Below are positions 48,489-56,383 of a DNA stretch of 64,000 nt, piece by piece (position 1 is the first letter of the stretch; every line of letters begins with the position of its first letter). The position numbers and the translations under genes were made by a program. The notes beneath the pieces are model-generated. The model saw only the letters and a program-made list of their open reading frames with translations. It was not told the DNA's origin and did no database searches. Source of the DNA: Mycobacterium sp. ACS4331 (lineage in GTDB: Bacteria > Actinomycetota > Actinomycetes > Mycobacteriales > Mycobacteriaceae); assembly GCF_001667265.1 (NCBI RefSeq), contig NZ_LZHW01000031.1, forward strand, positions 124,001 through 188,000. The letters run 5' to 3'.

Positions 48489-49570
48489 GGCGCGCTCTCC
48501 TGCGGTGTGCGATCGGTGTACCGGCGGCGCAGGGCCAGTGAGACGTAGACGAGTGCGACGAGCACCGGCACCTCGATGAGCGGGCCGACCACTCCGGCCA
48601 GCGCCTGACCCGAGGTCGCGCCGTACGTGGCGATGGCGACCGCGATGGCGAGTTCGAAGTTGTTGCCCGCCGCGGTGAACGCGAGCGTCGTGGTGCGCGG
48701 ATACCCGAGCCGCAGGGCTGCACCCAGCAGGTAGCCGCCTCCCCACATGATCGCGAAGTACGCCAGCAGCGGCAGTGCGATGCGCACGACATCGGTTGGG
48801 CGGCTGGTGATCTGTTCACCCTGCAGGGCGAACAGCACGACGATGGTGAACAGCAGACCGTACAGCGCCCAGGGTCCGACGCGGGGCAGGAACGTCGACT
48901 CGTACCAGTCACGCCCCTTGGCCCTCTCCCCCAGGCGCCGCGACAGGTACCCGGCCAACAACGGGACGCCGAGGAAGATCAGCACCGACTTCGCGATCTG
49001 CCACGGTGACGTGCTGATGGTGGTCTGTTCCAGTCCCAGCCAGCCGGGGAGCACCGAGAGGTAGAACCAACCGAGCACCGCGAACATGGCGACCTGGAAG
49101 ATCGAGTTGAGCGCGACCAGGACCGCCGCGGCCTCCCGGTCCCCGCAGGCGAGGTCGTTCCAGATGATCACCATGGCGATGCAGCGCGCCAGGCCGACGA
49201 TGATCAGGCCCGTGCGGTATTCCGGCAGGTCCGGCAGGAGCAGCCAGGCCAGTGCGAACATCAATGCCGGTCCCAGCACCCAGTTCAGCAGCAGTGAGCT
49301 GAACAGCAGCCGGCGATCGCCGGTGACGGTGTCCAGTCGGTCATAGCGGACCTTGGCCAGCACCGGGTACATCATGATGAGCAACCCCAGCGCGATCGGC
49401 AGCGAAATGCCGTCCACCTGAATGCGATTCAGTGCGCTGTCGAGGCCGGGCACGAACCTGCCCAGCAGCAGGCCCGCCGCCATCGCGAGCCCGATCCAGA
49501 CCGGCAGGAGTCTGTCGAGCCGGGAGAGCCCTGCGATGACGGCGGGGTGCGCCTGTTCGGTGACGGCCAT
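48485..49570 (-). CDS. acr3: Acr3-type arsenite efflux permease
   Basis: A 361-residue, ten-helix transporter of the Acr3 branch of the BASS superfamily. The start LSRLDRLLPVWIGLAMAAG, the conserved IGLARCIAMVIIWNDLACGD with the essential Cys (ARC), and TLAFTAAGNNFELAIAVAIA with the NNFE signature identify it. It exports arsenite produced by ArsC using the proton motive force. It follows arsI with only three bases between stop and start and overlaps arsC by four bases, so the three genes are one operon. Confidence 0.95.
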   Translation of the reverse strand: MAVTEQAHPAVIAGLSRLDRLLPVWIGLAMAAGLLLGRFVPGLDSALNRIQVDGISLPIALGLLIMMYPVLAKVRYDRLDTVTGDRRLLFSSLLLNWVLGPALMFALAWLLLPDLPEYRTGLIIVGLARCIAMVIIWNDLACGDREAAAVLVALNSIFQVAMFAVLGWFYLSVLPGWLGLEQTTISTSPWQIAKSVLIFLGVPLLAGYLSRRLGERAKGRDWYESTFLPRVGPWALYGLLFTIVVLFALQGEQITSRPTDVVRIALPLLAYFAIMWGGGYLLGAALRLGYPRTTTLAFTAAGNNFELAIAVAIATYGATSGQALAGVVGPLIEVPVLVALVYVSLALRRRYTDRTPQESAP

Positions 49571-49573
49571 GTA

Positions 49574-50053
49574 TCAGCAGCAGCCGGTGGCGGCCGGCGC
49601 CTTCTCTGCATCGGCCGCGGTGGTACCGCAGCAGACTCCGCCCTCCGCGGTGCCACCGTCGGCATGCTGGGGGCTGGTGCCGAAGGTCTCGGAGTCGGCG
49701 AGCACGGTGTAGACCTCCCACTTCTCGCCGGCCGGTCCGGTGACCCAGACTTTGTCCTGCGTGGCGAAGCAGCAGGTGGTGCCGATCTCCTCGTCGGTGA
49801 ACAGCCCCGCCTCGGTGAGACGGGCGATCTCGGCGTGCACGGTCTGGCTGGACTCGACCTCGACGCCGAGGTGGTTGATGGTGCCGCCCTTGCCGGGGTT
49901 CTCCAGCAGCACCAGCTTCAACGGCGGATCGGCGACCGCGAAGTTCGCATAGCCCGGTTTGACTTTGGCGGGCGTGGTCTTGAACAGCGTGGAGTAGAAG
50001 GTGATCGCCTCGTCGAGGTCGTCGACGTTGAGCGCGAGTTGCATGCGGGACAT
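49574..50053 (-). CDS. arsI: ArsI/CadI-family glyoxalase-fold protein (organoarsenical lyase-like)
   Basis: A 159-residue vicinal-oxygen-chelate protein: two beta-alpha-beta modules (MQLALNVDDLDEAITFYSTL and HLGVEVESSQTVHAEIARL) with metal ligands expected at the first strand, NHLGVE, and WEVYTV, and the vicinal Cys pair in GTTCCFATQDKVWV that binds trivalent arsenic in ArsI C-As lyases. Its C-terminus adds more Cys (GGVCCGTT, TGCC). The mycobacterial homologue CadI is induced by Cd and As. AAGGAG eight bases before ATG. First gene of the leftward ars operon, divergent from arsR with a shared control region. Confidence 0.9.
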   Translation of the reverse strand: MSRMQLALNVDDLDEAITFYSTLFKTTPAKVKPGYANFAVADPPLKLVLLENPGKGGTINHLGVEVESSQTVHAEIARLTEAGLFTDEEIGTTCCFATQDKVWVTGPAGEKWEVYTVLADSETFGTSPQHADGGTAEGGVCCGTTAADAEKAPAATGCC

Positions 50054-50074
50054 GGCTGGATCTCCTTACCTGTG

Positions 50075-50086
50075 CGACTTATGTCG
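50075..50086. promoter_or_regulatory. Second ArsR-type operator copy
   Basis: CGACTTATGTCG shares the GACTTATGTC core with the larger operator and is itself a perfect 4-bp inverted repeat around TTAT. It would fall about 3-15 bases into the arsI transcript. Confidence 0.6.
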
Positions 50087-50095
50087 AACTCCTTC

Positions 50096-50139
50096 ATCAT
50101 GCCCACCTCTTTGACTTATGTCAAAGACCTTCGCATACT
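50096..50139. promoter_or_regulatory. Back-to-back ars promoters; arsR appears leaderless
   Basis: Rightward: TTGACT, 17 bases, CATACT at 50134-50139, then six bases to the arsR ATG, i.e. a leaderless mRNA. Leftward: TTGACA, 17 bases, CATGAT (complement of 50096-50101), giving an arsI leader of about 36 bases with a normal ribosome-binding site. Both hexamer sets are close to the SigA consensus. Confidence 0.65.
50108..50127. promoter_or_regulatory. Main ArsR operator overlapping divergent -35 elements
   Basis: A 20-base perfect inverted repeat, arms TCTTTGAC and GTCAAAGA around TTAT. It covers the -35 of both arsR (TTGACT at 50111-50116) and arsI (TTGACA on the other strand at 50119-50124), so one bound repressor dimer would block both promoters. 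Confidence 0.8.
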
Positions 50140-50145
50140 GGTTGC

Positions 50146-50505
50146 ATGCCCAAGGCACTGCCGACGATCGACATCACCGCACCGGTGTGCTGCGCGCCCG
50201 TCGCGTCCGGACCGATGAGCGACGACGACGCCCTTGAGGTGGCGCTGCGCCTCAAGGCCCTGGCCGACCCGGCGCGGGTGAAGATCATGTCCCTGCTGTT
50301 CAGTTCGCAGGCCGGTGAGGAGAACAGCGGCGAACTCGCCGCGCGCCTCGGACTGACCGAGTCGACGGTCAGCCACCACCTTGCGCAGCTTCGGCGCGCG
50401 GGCTTCGTCGAGTCGGACCGGCGCGGCATGAACGTCTACCACCGGCCCAGCCATGACGCCGTGGGCGCGTTGTGCGCGGTGCTCGATCCGAACTGCTGCC
50501 GGTAG
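50146..50505 (+). CDS. arsR: ArsR/SmtB-family metalloregulator of the ars operon
   Basis: A 119-residue winged-helix repressor. N-terminal ITAPVCCAPVAS carries a vicinal Cys pair; LKALADPARVKIMSLLFSS starts the fold; SGELAARLGLTESTVSHHLAQLRRAGFV is the recognition helix region; the C-terminus ends LDPNCCR with a second Cys pair. The arrangement of N- and C-terminal Cys fits the group of ArsR proteins that bind As(III) between subunits. It should repress both itself and the divergent arsI-acr3-arsC operon. The ATG lies six bases after a -10 element and has no ribosome-binding site, so it is probably translated leaderless. Convergent with the next gene (23-base gap). Confidence 0.92.
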   Translation: MPKALPTIDITAPVCCAPVASGPMSDDDALEVALRLKALADPARVKIMSLLFSSQAGEENSGELAARLGLTESTVSHHLAQLRRAGFVESDRRGMNVYHRPSHDAVGALCAVLDPNCCR

Positions 50506-50528
50506 CTGCGCCCGCGGTCACCCGCGCG

Positions 50529-51644
50529 CTAAGACCCTGCGCCGCGCCTGATTTGGCGCGTGACAACCGCGGGCCCGGCCAAGGGCGCGGACAGCAGTCC
50601 CGGCGGCGCGTCGATGACGGCCGGTATGGCATTGATCGCCGCCATCGCGGTCGCGGCGACACCGGGATTGGTTCTGTCCCCGGGCGACGGGTCCAGATGC
50701 AGATCCAGGGTCATGCTGGGGGAACCGTCGATGCGGAACACCATGCCGCCCTGGCCGGGTTTGGCTGGGCGCGGCCAACTGTCGGGCCACGGCGTGGACG
50801 TCACGGTGGCGAAGTACTGCACCGACACCACGGGTCGGCCGTCGCAGATCGCGCCAAGCTGCCAGCGGTGCGCGCAGATGGTGCCCTTCGGGATCACCCC
50901 GAGTGCGGTGTCGAGATCCTGCGGGGCAAGCAGTGTCTCCCAGTCCAACGCGACCTCCTCGACGTCGGCGGACAGGGTGTCGGCGATGTAGCGCACGACG
51001 GGTTCCCAGTCGTTGTTCACCTTGCCTGACGCGATGCGCATGGGAACGTGGCCGTCGGGTTTTCCGAAGCCCATCGACTCGTGCAGGACTTCCCAGATCG
51101 GGTAGGCCAGGTCGAGGTCGAGTGCGTACTCGTCCATCCGGTAGGAGTCGATCGCGCCGGCACCGGCCAGCAGGGCGGTGGGCAGATTCAGGCTCACGAA
51201 TCCGGGCTCGCATCCGGTCGCGTAGAAGGTCGCACCGCCCTTCTGTGCGGCCGCTGCGATCGGTTCGCGCCACTTCGCCGGGGCCGCTTCGGGATACACC
51301 ATCGGAATCGCGGAGATGGTGACGACGTTGATTCCAGCCTCGAGGTAGCCCACGATGTCGGCGATCACGTCGTCCTCACGTCTGACCGCCGTCGCACAGT
51401 AGGCGATGCAGTCGGGCCGGGCGTCCAGCACTGTCGCCACCTCATCGGTGGCCGCGACGCCGACGTCGGGGCGTCCGCACAGTTGTCCGGCGTCGGTGCC
51501 CACCTTCGCCGGTGTGGACACTTTGAGCCCGACCAGCTCCAGAGCGGGATCGTCGATGATCGCGCGAAGCGCGACGCTTCCGGTCATACCGGTGCCGACA
51601 TGGACCACGCGACGCCTGGTCCGAGTGTCGGGGCTTGTACTCAC
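50529..51644 (-). CDS. NAD(P)H-dependent dihydrodipicolinate-reductase-like protein
   Basis: A 371-residue protein with an N-terminal Rossmann motif (VVHVGTGMTGSVALRAIIDD) and the DapB-like continuation LVGLKVSTPAKVGTDAGQLC and YLEAGINVVTISAIPMVYPE. Long members of this type include 2,4-diaminopentanoate dehydrogenase and many mycobacterial proteins of unknown substrate; the catalytic His-His-Lys of true DapB is not seen. Start: a GTG with AAGGG eight bases upstream was preferred to a GTG nine bases earlier that touches its own purine tract. Stand-alone gene; nothing nearby identifies its pathway. Confidence 0.8.
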   Translation of the reverse strand: MSTSPDTRTRRRVVHVGTGMTGSVALRAIIDDPALELVGLKVSTPAKVGTDAGQLCGRPDVGVAATDEVATVLDARPDCIAYCATAVRREDDVIADIVGYLEAGINVVTISAIPMVYPEAAPAKWREPIAAAAQKGGATFYATGCEPGFVSLNLPTALLAGAGAIDSYRMDEYALDLDLAYPIWEVLHESMGFGKPDGHVPMRIASGKVNNDWEPVVRYIADTLSADVEEVALDWETLLAPQDLDTALGVIPKGTICAHRWQLGAICDGRPVVSVQYFATVTSTPWPDSWPRPAKPGQGGMVFRIDGSPSMTLDLHLDPSPGDRTNPGVAATAMAAINAIPAVIDAPPGLLSAPLAGPAVVTRQIRRGAGS

Positions 51645-51793
51645 AGGCGTCACCCTTCGGTGGTGGTCGACACGTTGCCCTTACTGTAGGTAACGCCATT
51701 AAGGGTTGGCAGTGAATCGATCCGCTCAGTGTGAACCGGTGCGGAGTGCGCGGCCGCCTCAGCGAGCCATCGCCATCACCGGCGGAGAGCAGG

Positions 51794-53503
51794 TCAGAGG
51801 TCCAGCACCACATCACCGCTCGGCACAGCCGAGCAGATCAGTGCCGTTCCGGCATGGGGCAGCTCGAGCGGTTGCGGCGTGTACTCGACGGATCCGGACA
51901 CGACCCCCGTCGCGCAGACGTGGCACACACCGCTTCGGCAGGAGAACCGGGTGGGAACATCACAGGCTTCGGCCAGCTCGAGGATGTTCGCGCAGTCCCT
52001 GCGCCAAGGAACCGACAGCCCGCTGCGGGCGAACGTCACCGCAGGTCCGGCCCCCACCGGGCCGGGCGGTGGGTGCGGACGCGGGACCGTCGACGGGTCC
52101 CTTATCCCCGGATGGATCGGCGGGAGCGCACCGAACAGCTCGGTGTGGATGCGTGCATTGTCGAACCCCGTCGCGATGAGCGCCTCGCGCATATCCGTCA
52201 TGTACTGCGGCGGCCCACAGAGGTGGACAGTCGCCTCGACCGGGAGATCGAGCGCGGCGATCTTGGGCTGGTCCAGCCGTCCGTCGGTGTCGGTGTAGAA
52301 CACCCGGCAGTGCGCGTTCGGAAGCGCCGCGATCAGCGACGTCACTTCGGCTGCGAACGCCTCCGATGCGCGGCTTCGAACCGTGTGCAGCCACCAGACT
52401 GTCCGAGTGCTGCGGTCGGAGGCCAGCGCATTGAGCATCGCCAAAACTGGCGTGACACCGATGCCGGCCGACAGGAGCACCACCGGGTCCGCGGAGTCGG
52501 TGAGGTGGAAATCGCCCCGCGGTGCGGCAGCCTCGATCACCGTTCCGACGTCGGCGTGGTCGTGAAGCCAGCGACTCACCAATCCGCGGTCCTCACGTTT
52601 GACGCTGATCCGGTAGCGACCAGTTCGAGAATCGCCCGACAGTGAGTAGCTCCGTATCGGTACCGGACCACCCGCATCCGGAACACGCACCGTCAGGTAT
52701 TGGCCAGGACGGGCACCCGGCAGTGCCCCTCCATCATCGGACTCCAACGACATCGACAGCACCGCAGCGGATTCCCGCCGCACTGCACAGACTCGCAACC
52801 GTCGGAAGCCGCTCCATCCCGGCTCAGCACCGGTCCGGACCGGCGCCGCACCACCGTCGTGAGCTTCGAGGAGCTCACGGAAGGACTGCTGCCAGCCGGG
52901 GCTCAGAGCGGGCACATCGACGATCCTGCGCAGCTGCCCGATGTCGCGGTCCGGCAGATAGAGCAGAGCGTCGACATCCGCCACAGACATGTGGTTCCGG
53001 CCATCGCGGATGCGCACGATCTCATCGCCGGCCTCGACCTTCCCCTCCACTGTCACTCGGAGATAGAAGCCGGGGCGACGCTGCGACACCAGCAGCTGGG
53101 GCATTCGGGGTTCCCCCAGTCGGAGACCTACCCGAAAACAGGTGACTCGCGGTTGCGTCACTTCGACTTCCGCGTCGCCGATGCGGAACCGGTCGCCGAT
53201 GCAGACCTCGTCGTCTGCCAGACCGGAGATCGTGAAGTTCTCGCCGAAGCTCCCGGGTGCCAGATCGTCCCGGTTCAGGAAACGCCGCCAGAATTCGTAC
53301 GACTCCTGCTGGTAGACCATGACGGCGCGGTGTTCGCCGCCGTGGCCCGCCAGGTCGCCCTGGCCGTCACCGTCGATGTTGAGTCGTCGCACCATGACTG
53401 GTCCACGGACCGGCGATTTCCATATCCCGGTGTGCACGGTCCTGTCGCGCCACTGCACATCCGCGGGCATGCCGACGTTGACCGAGATGAGCCTGGGCGG
53501 CAT
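51794..53503 (-). CDS. MOSC - flavin reductase - [2Fe-2S] ferredoxin fusion protein
   Basis: A 569-residue three-part protein. Residues 1 to about 220 are a YiiM-type MOSC domain (GIWKSPVRGPVMVRRLNIDG, DLAGHGGEHRAVMVY, FGENFTISGL, and the Cys in PRVTCFRVGLR). About 245-475 is a ferredoxin-NADP reductase module: RSYSLS (FAD), GIGVTPVLAMLNAL and CGPPQYM (NAD(P)H). The C-terminus is a plant-type [2Fe-2S] ferredoxin with CRSGVCHVC and ICSA supplying four Cys. MOSC domains bind a molybdenum-cofactor ligand and reduce N-hydroxylated compounds, so this is a self-contained electron chain from NAD(P)H. AGGGGG six bases before the chosen ATG sets the start; the frame is open 105 bases further. Confidence 0.9.
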   Translation of the reverse strand: MPPRLISVNVGMPADVQWRDRTVHTGIWKSPVRGPVMVRRLNIDGDGQGDLAGHGGEHRAVMVYQQESYEFWRRFLNRDDLAPGSFGENFTISGLADDEVCIGDRFRIGDAEVEVTQPRVTCFRVGLRLGEPRMPQLLVSQRRPGFYLRVTVEGKVEAGDEIVRIRDGRNHMSVADVDALLYLPDRDIGQLRRIVDVPALSPGWQQSFRELLEAHDGGAAPVRTGAEPGWSGFRRLRVCAVRRESAAVLSMSLESDDGGALPGARPGQYLTVRVPDAGGPVPIRSYSLSGDSRTGRYRISVKREDRGLVSRWLHDHADVGTVIEAAAPRGDFHLTDSADPVVLLSAGIGVTPVLAMLNALASDRSTRTVWWLHTVRSRASEAFAAEVTSLIAALPNAHCRVFYTDTDGRLDQPKIAALDLPVEATVHLCGPPQYMTDMREALIATGFDNARIHTELFGALPPIHPGIRDPSTVPRPHPPPGPVGAGPAVTFARSGLSVPWRRDCANILELAEACDVPTRFSCRSGVCHVCATGVVSGSVEYTPQPLELPHAGTALICSAVPSGDVVLDL

Positions 53504-53636
53504 CCGCATCCCCCTGTCACCGATTGCGGTGATACGGGCCCCAGTGTGCCCCCTGACGTGATGTTCGAGCCACTCAAAGCGCGCGGATGCACCGTCCAGC
53601 GCCGTCACGGCGGGACGCAGTCTCGGTGTGAACCGC

Positions 53637-54257
53637 TCAGACCAGTTCCGGCACCCTCAGGTGCGCGATCGCCAGCTCGAAGTCGCACTCCTCGAGCATC
53701 TCCGCGCCCGCCTCCGACACGGTGTCGTCCCTGAGGGTGTCCAGCCTGCCCATCGTTCGGTGCAACGCATCGGCGCTGTCGAAGGCGGTTGAGACCACCA
53801 CGAGGCCGGTGTCCCGATTCACCATCAGGCTCGCGCTGCAGTGGCCTTCCAGTTCCTCGAATGCAGGCAGGACCGAACCCTTGAACAGGTCAATGCCCGC
53901 ATCCATCCGGGCCGGGTCGACCTTGGCCCAGCCCACGCGCACGCAGGCGCCCTCGGCACTCTCGTGATCGCGGTGCATCACGGCGATCTCCCATTCGGCG
54001 ATCTCCGGAGCACCGCCGAGGGTCTGGGCCGCACGATCACGCACCTCGCGAATCAGGGGTCCGCTCTCGTGCATGGCGTCCTCGGACTGCCACGCGCTGG
54101 TGGCGATGCACCGGCCCGACTCTCGGTCGACGAGCAGCGACAAACCTATGAAGCCGTGCATCTTCTGCAACTCGGACATCACGGGACCGCGAATGCTGGC
54201 TATTCCGTCGTCAATGGATTCCGGCCGCCCCCAGACGGTCGTTGTTCGTGCGTACAC
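53637..54257 (-). CDS. Tandem ABM-fold (ferredoxin-like) domain protein
   Basis: A 206-residue protein made of two antibiotic-biosynthesis-monooxygenase-like dimeric alpha/beta barrel domains: the first around GFIGLSLLVDRESGRCIATSAWQSEDAM, split by KMHG, the second around GHCSASLMVNRDTGLVVVSTAF and SADALHRTMGRL. Each repeat keeps the pattern L-V-N/D-R-D/E-x-G-x-x-x-x-x-x-A/S. Such proteins act as small monooxygenases or heme/ligand binders; here no catalytic residue can be named. GTG start with GGAGG seven bases upstream. Same strand, about 130 bases upstream of the MOSC fusion gene; a functional link is possible but unproven. Confidence 0.8.
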   Translation of the reverse strand: MYARTTTVWGRPESIDDGIASIRGPVMSELQKMHGFIGLSLLVDRESGRCIATSAWQSEDAMHESGPLIREVRDRAAQTLGGAPEIAEWEIAVMHRDHESAEGACVRVGWAKVDPARMDAGIDLFKGSVLPAFEELEGHCSASLMVNRDTGLVVVSTAFDSADALHRTMGRLDTLRDDTVSEAGAEMLEECDFELAIAHLRVPELV

Positions 54258-54378
54258 AATCTGCCTCCTCCCGACGAGGCAGCGTCGTGACGGCGCTGCC
54301 GTCGGGTCTGATCCTCCTCCGTCGAACGGCAGGCGGCAATGGTCGAGCGCCCCCGGGGCGCATCACCGCCCCGTACAG

Positions 54379-55173
54379 TCACCGCGTCTGCTGGATCTGG
54401 TTCTTGATCTCCCGATAGGCTTGGACGCGCGCCATCACGGCGTCCACCGCCGAATCGGAGGGCGGGGAGGCCGGACTGGCCTCGATGCCGTAGAGCATCG
54501 CGCTTAACTTCGCGTGCAACTCGGCACGCTGCTCGGCGACGACGGCATCCTCACGTTCGGTGCGCAGCGATGTGTCGATCAGGCGCGCTTCCTTGGCGCA
54601 CTTGCCGATCAGGTCCACGCGTTCGATCGCGGCGCGTTCGAGAGTCTCGATGGTTCTGTTCGCCTCGGCGAGAATTCTGCGGTCGTCGGCAGTGGGCTTG
54701 TCCAGAACCGACAGCCTGCTCGTCACGGCGCGCAGTTCGTGCACCTTCTCGAAGGTGGCGGTGATTCCCTTGATGTCGGCGGTGAAGTCGACATCGCCCA
54801 ACCATCCTTCACGCGCGGCCTCCGATTCGGCCACCTGGGTGACGGCGGCCAACGCGGACTCCACCAGGGCGGCGTTGTCCTTGCCGAGGGTGTCGATGCG
54901 GCGCTGCTTCTCTTTCCGTGCCCGCTCTTCGCGTTCACGCTTGGCCGCTTCAGCCTTGCGCGCCCGCTCGGCACGCGCCCGTTCCTCCGCCTCGGCACGA
55001 CGTTTGTCCAGGGTCACGAACAGCAGGTAGAGACCCCACGCGACAAACGTCAGCGCGACGATCACGCCGAGCGCGATCCACACTTCCTTTGGGATCGCCG
55101 CGATGAGGACGATCACAAAGATGATGACGCCGACCACGGCGTCAGCTCCATCCGACGAGCGCTTACCACTCAT
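54379..55173 (-). CDS. Membrane protein with two N-terminal helices and cytoplasmic coiled coil
   Basis: A 264-residue protein with two adjacent transmembrane segments (AVVGVIIFVIVLIAAIP and WIALGVIVALTFVAWGLYLLF), a highly charged coiled coil (about 70-125, rich in RAEAEERARAERARKAEA-type heptads) and a helical C-terminal half ending YREIKNQIQQTR. No enzymatic motif is visible; a scaffold or envelope-stress role is possible. The frame continues upstream, but GGGGGG nine bases before this ATG and the placement of the first helix set the start. It stands alone, divergent from cmtR. Confidence 0.78.
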   Translation of the reverse strand: MSGKRSSDGADAVVGVIIFVIVLIAAIPKEVWIALGVIVALTFVAWGLYLLFVTLDKRRAEAEERARAERARKAEAAKREREERARKEKQRRIDTLGKDNAALVESALAAVTQVAESEAAREGWLGDVDFTADIKGITATFEKVHELRAVTSRLSVLDKPTADDRRILAEANRTIETLERAAIERVDLIGKCAKEARLIDTSLRTEREDAVVAEQRAELHAKLSAMLYGIEASPASPPSDSAVDAVMARVQAYREIKNQIQQTR

Positions 55174-55333
55174 TCGATACTGCCCCCCATTGAGATCCCC
55201 CTGCTGTGCGCCGACCCGACCCCCGTCGTGGCAAGCGGCACGTGTGCGCACCATAGCCGGACCCACCGACGAGCGATGGCCGCGATCGCGGACCGGCCTC
55301 CAGGCCGACGGACCTTCCTACAGATTTCTATGA

Positions 55334-55351
55334 ATACACAGTGATATGTAT
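55334..55351. promoter_or_regulatory. Candidate CmtR operator
   Basis: ATACA and TGTAT form an inverted repeat around eight bases, immediately before the cmtR start region in an AT-rich patch (55322-55352). Position and composition suit an ArsR-family operator, but arms are short. Confidence 0.4.
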
Positions 55352-55362
55352 CGTTGGGGGGC

Positions 55363-55689
55363 GTGCAGACCCTCGCCCACACCGATGCCCTCGCACGTTT
55401 CGGGCACGCCCTGTCAGACGTCACCCGCACCAGGATCCTGCTCAGCCTCAACGAGGCGCCGAGCTATCCGGCCGACCTCGCCGACCGCATCGGCGTCTCC
55501 CGGCAGATGCTCTCCAACCACCTGGCCTGCCTGCGTGGTTGCGGCCTGGTGCTGGCGGTGCGGGAGGGCCGTCGCACCCGGTATGAACTGGCCGACGCCC
55601 GCATCGGTCACGCCCTCGATGATCTGCTCGGCCTGGTGCTGGCCGTCGATCCGGCCTGCCGTTGCGTCGAACCGAACGGGTGCGACTGA
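55363..55689 (+). CDS. cmtR: CmtR-like Cd/Pb-sensing ArsR-family repressor
   Basis: A 108-residue winged-helix protein. ALARFGHALSDVTRTRILLS opens the fold, SRQMLSNHLACLRGCGLVLAV contains the pair of Cys four residues apart that correspond to Cys57 and Cys61 of M. tuberculosis CmtR, and the tail ACRCVEPNGC supplies the third (Cys102-like) ligand. CmtR releases DNA on binding Cd(II) or Pb(II). The start is GTG here or TTG nine bases earlier; a G6 tract lies between them. Its stop overlaps the next ATG by one base (TGATG), so the transporter is translationally coupled. Confidence 0.88.
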   Translation: MQTLAHTDALARFGHALSDVTRTRILLSLNEAPSYPADLADRIGVSRQMLSNHLACLRGCGLVLAVREGRRTRYELADARIGHALDDLLGLVLAVDPACRCVEPNGCD

Positions 55690-56378
55690 TGGCGTCCGTG
55701 CACGGTGCGGGACTGACCGAGGCCCGGCGCATGGTGCTGGCCCGCCGCATCCGGTGGTTCGTGGCCGCCACGATCTCCTACAACGTGATCGAGGCGATCG
55801 TGGCGATCTCCGAAGGTGCGCGCGTCTCATCGACGGCGCTCATCGGATTCGGCCTCGACTCGGTGATCGAGGTGTCCTCGGCGGCGGCGGTCGCATGGCA
55901 GTTCGCCGGGCGCGACCCCGAGGCACGCGAGAAGGTGGCGCTGCGCGTCATCGCGTTCTCGTTCTTCGGACTTGCCACCTACGTCACGGTGGACGCCGTC
56001 CGCACCCTGCTCGGTGTCGGGGAGGCCCGACATTCGACAATCGGCATCGTGCTCGCGGCGACAAGCCTGGTCATCATGCCGGTGCTCTCCTACGCGCAGC
56101 GCCGCGCCGGGAGTGAACTGGGGTCGCTGTCGGCGGTGGCGGATTCGAAGCAGACGCTGCTGTGCACGTACCTGTCAGCGGTCCTGCTCGTCGGCCTGGC
56201 CCTCAACAGCCTGTTCGGGTGGGGGTGGGCCGACCCCATCGCCGGGTTGGTCATCGCCGCCGTTGCTTTTCGGGAGGGTGTCGAGGCGTGGCGGGGTGAC
56301 AGCTGCTGTGCGCCAACGCGCCTCGTGACACCCGACGCCGACCAGAGCGGGTGCGGGTCCGACTGCTGTGGCGGCTGA
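55689..56378 (+). CDS. Cation-diffusion-like efflux transporter linked to CmtR
   Basis: A 229-residue membrane protein with five to six hydrophobic helices. IRWFVAATISYNVIEAIVAI and GFGLDSVIEVSSAAAVAWQF (with the D-x-x-x-E of a cation-diffusion metal site) and VADSKQTLLCTYLSAVLLVG place it in the cation transporter/CDF-like group. The C-terminus is Cys-rich (SCCAP, SGCGSDCCGG), suited to soft metals such as Cd, Pb or Zn. One-base stop/start overlap with cmtR makes a two-gene metal-resistance operon. It lacks the long cytoplasmic domain of classical CDF proteins. Confidence 0.85.
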   Translation: MASVHGAGLTEARRMVLARRIRWFVAATISYNVIEAIVAISEGARVSSTALIGFGLDSVIEVSSAAAVAWQFAGRDPEAREKVALRVIAFSFFGLATYVTVDAVRTLLGVGEARHSTIGIVLAATSLVIMPVLSYAQRRAGSELGSLSAVADSKQTLLCTYLSAVLLVGLALNSLFGWGWADPIAGLVIAAVAFREGVEAWRGDSCCAPTRLVTPDADQSGCGSDCCGG

Positions 56379-56383
56379 CCAGC

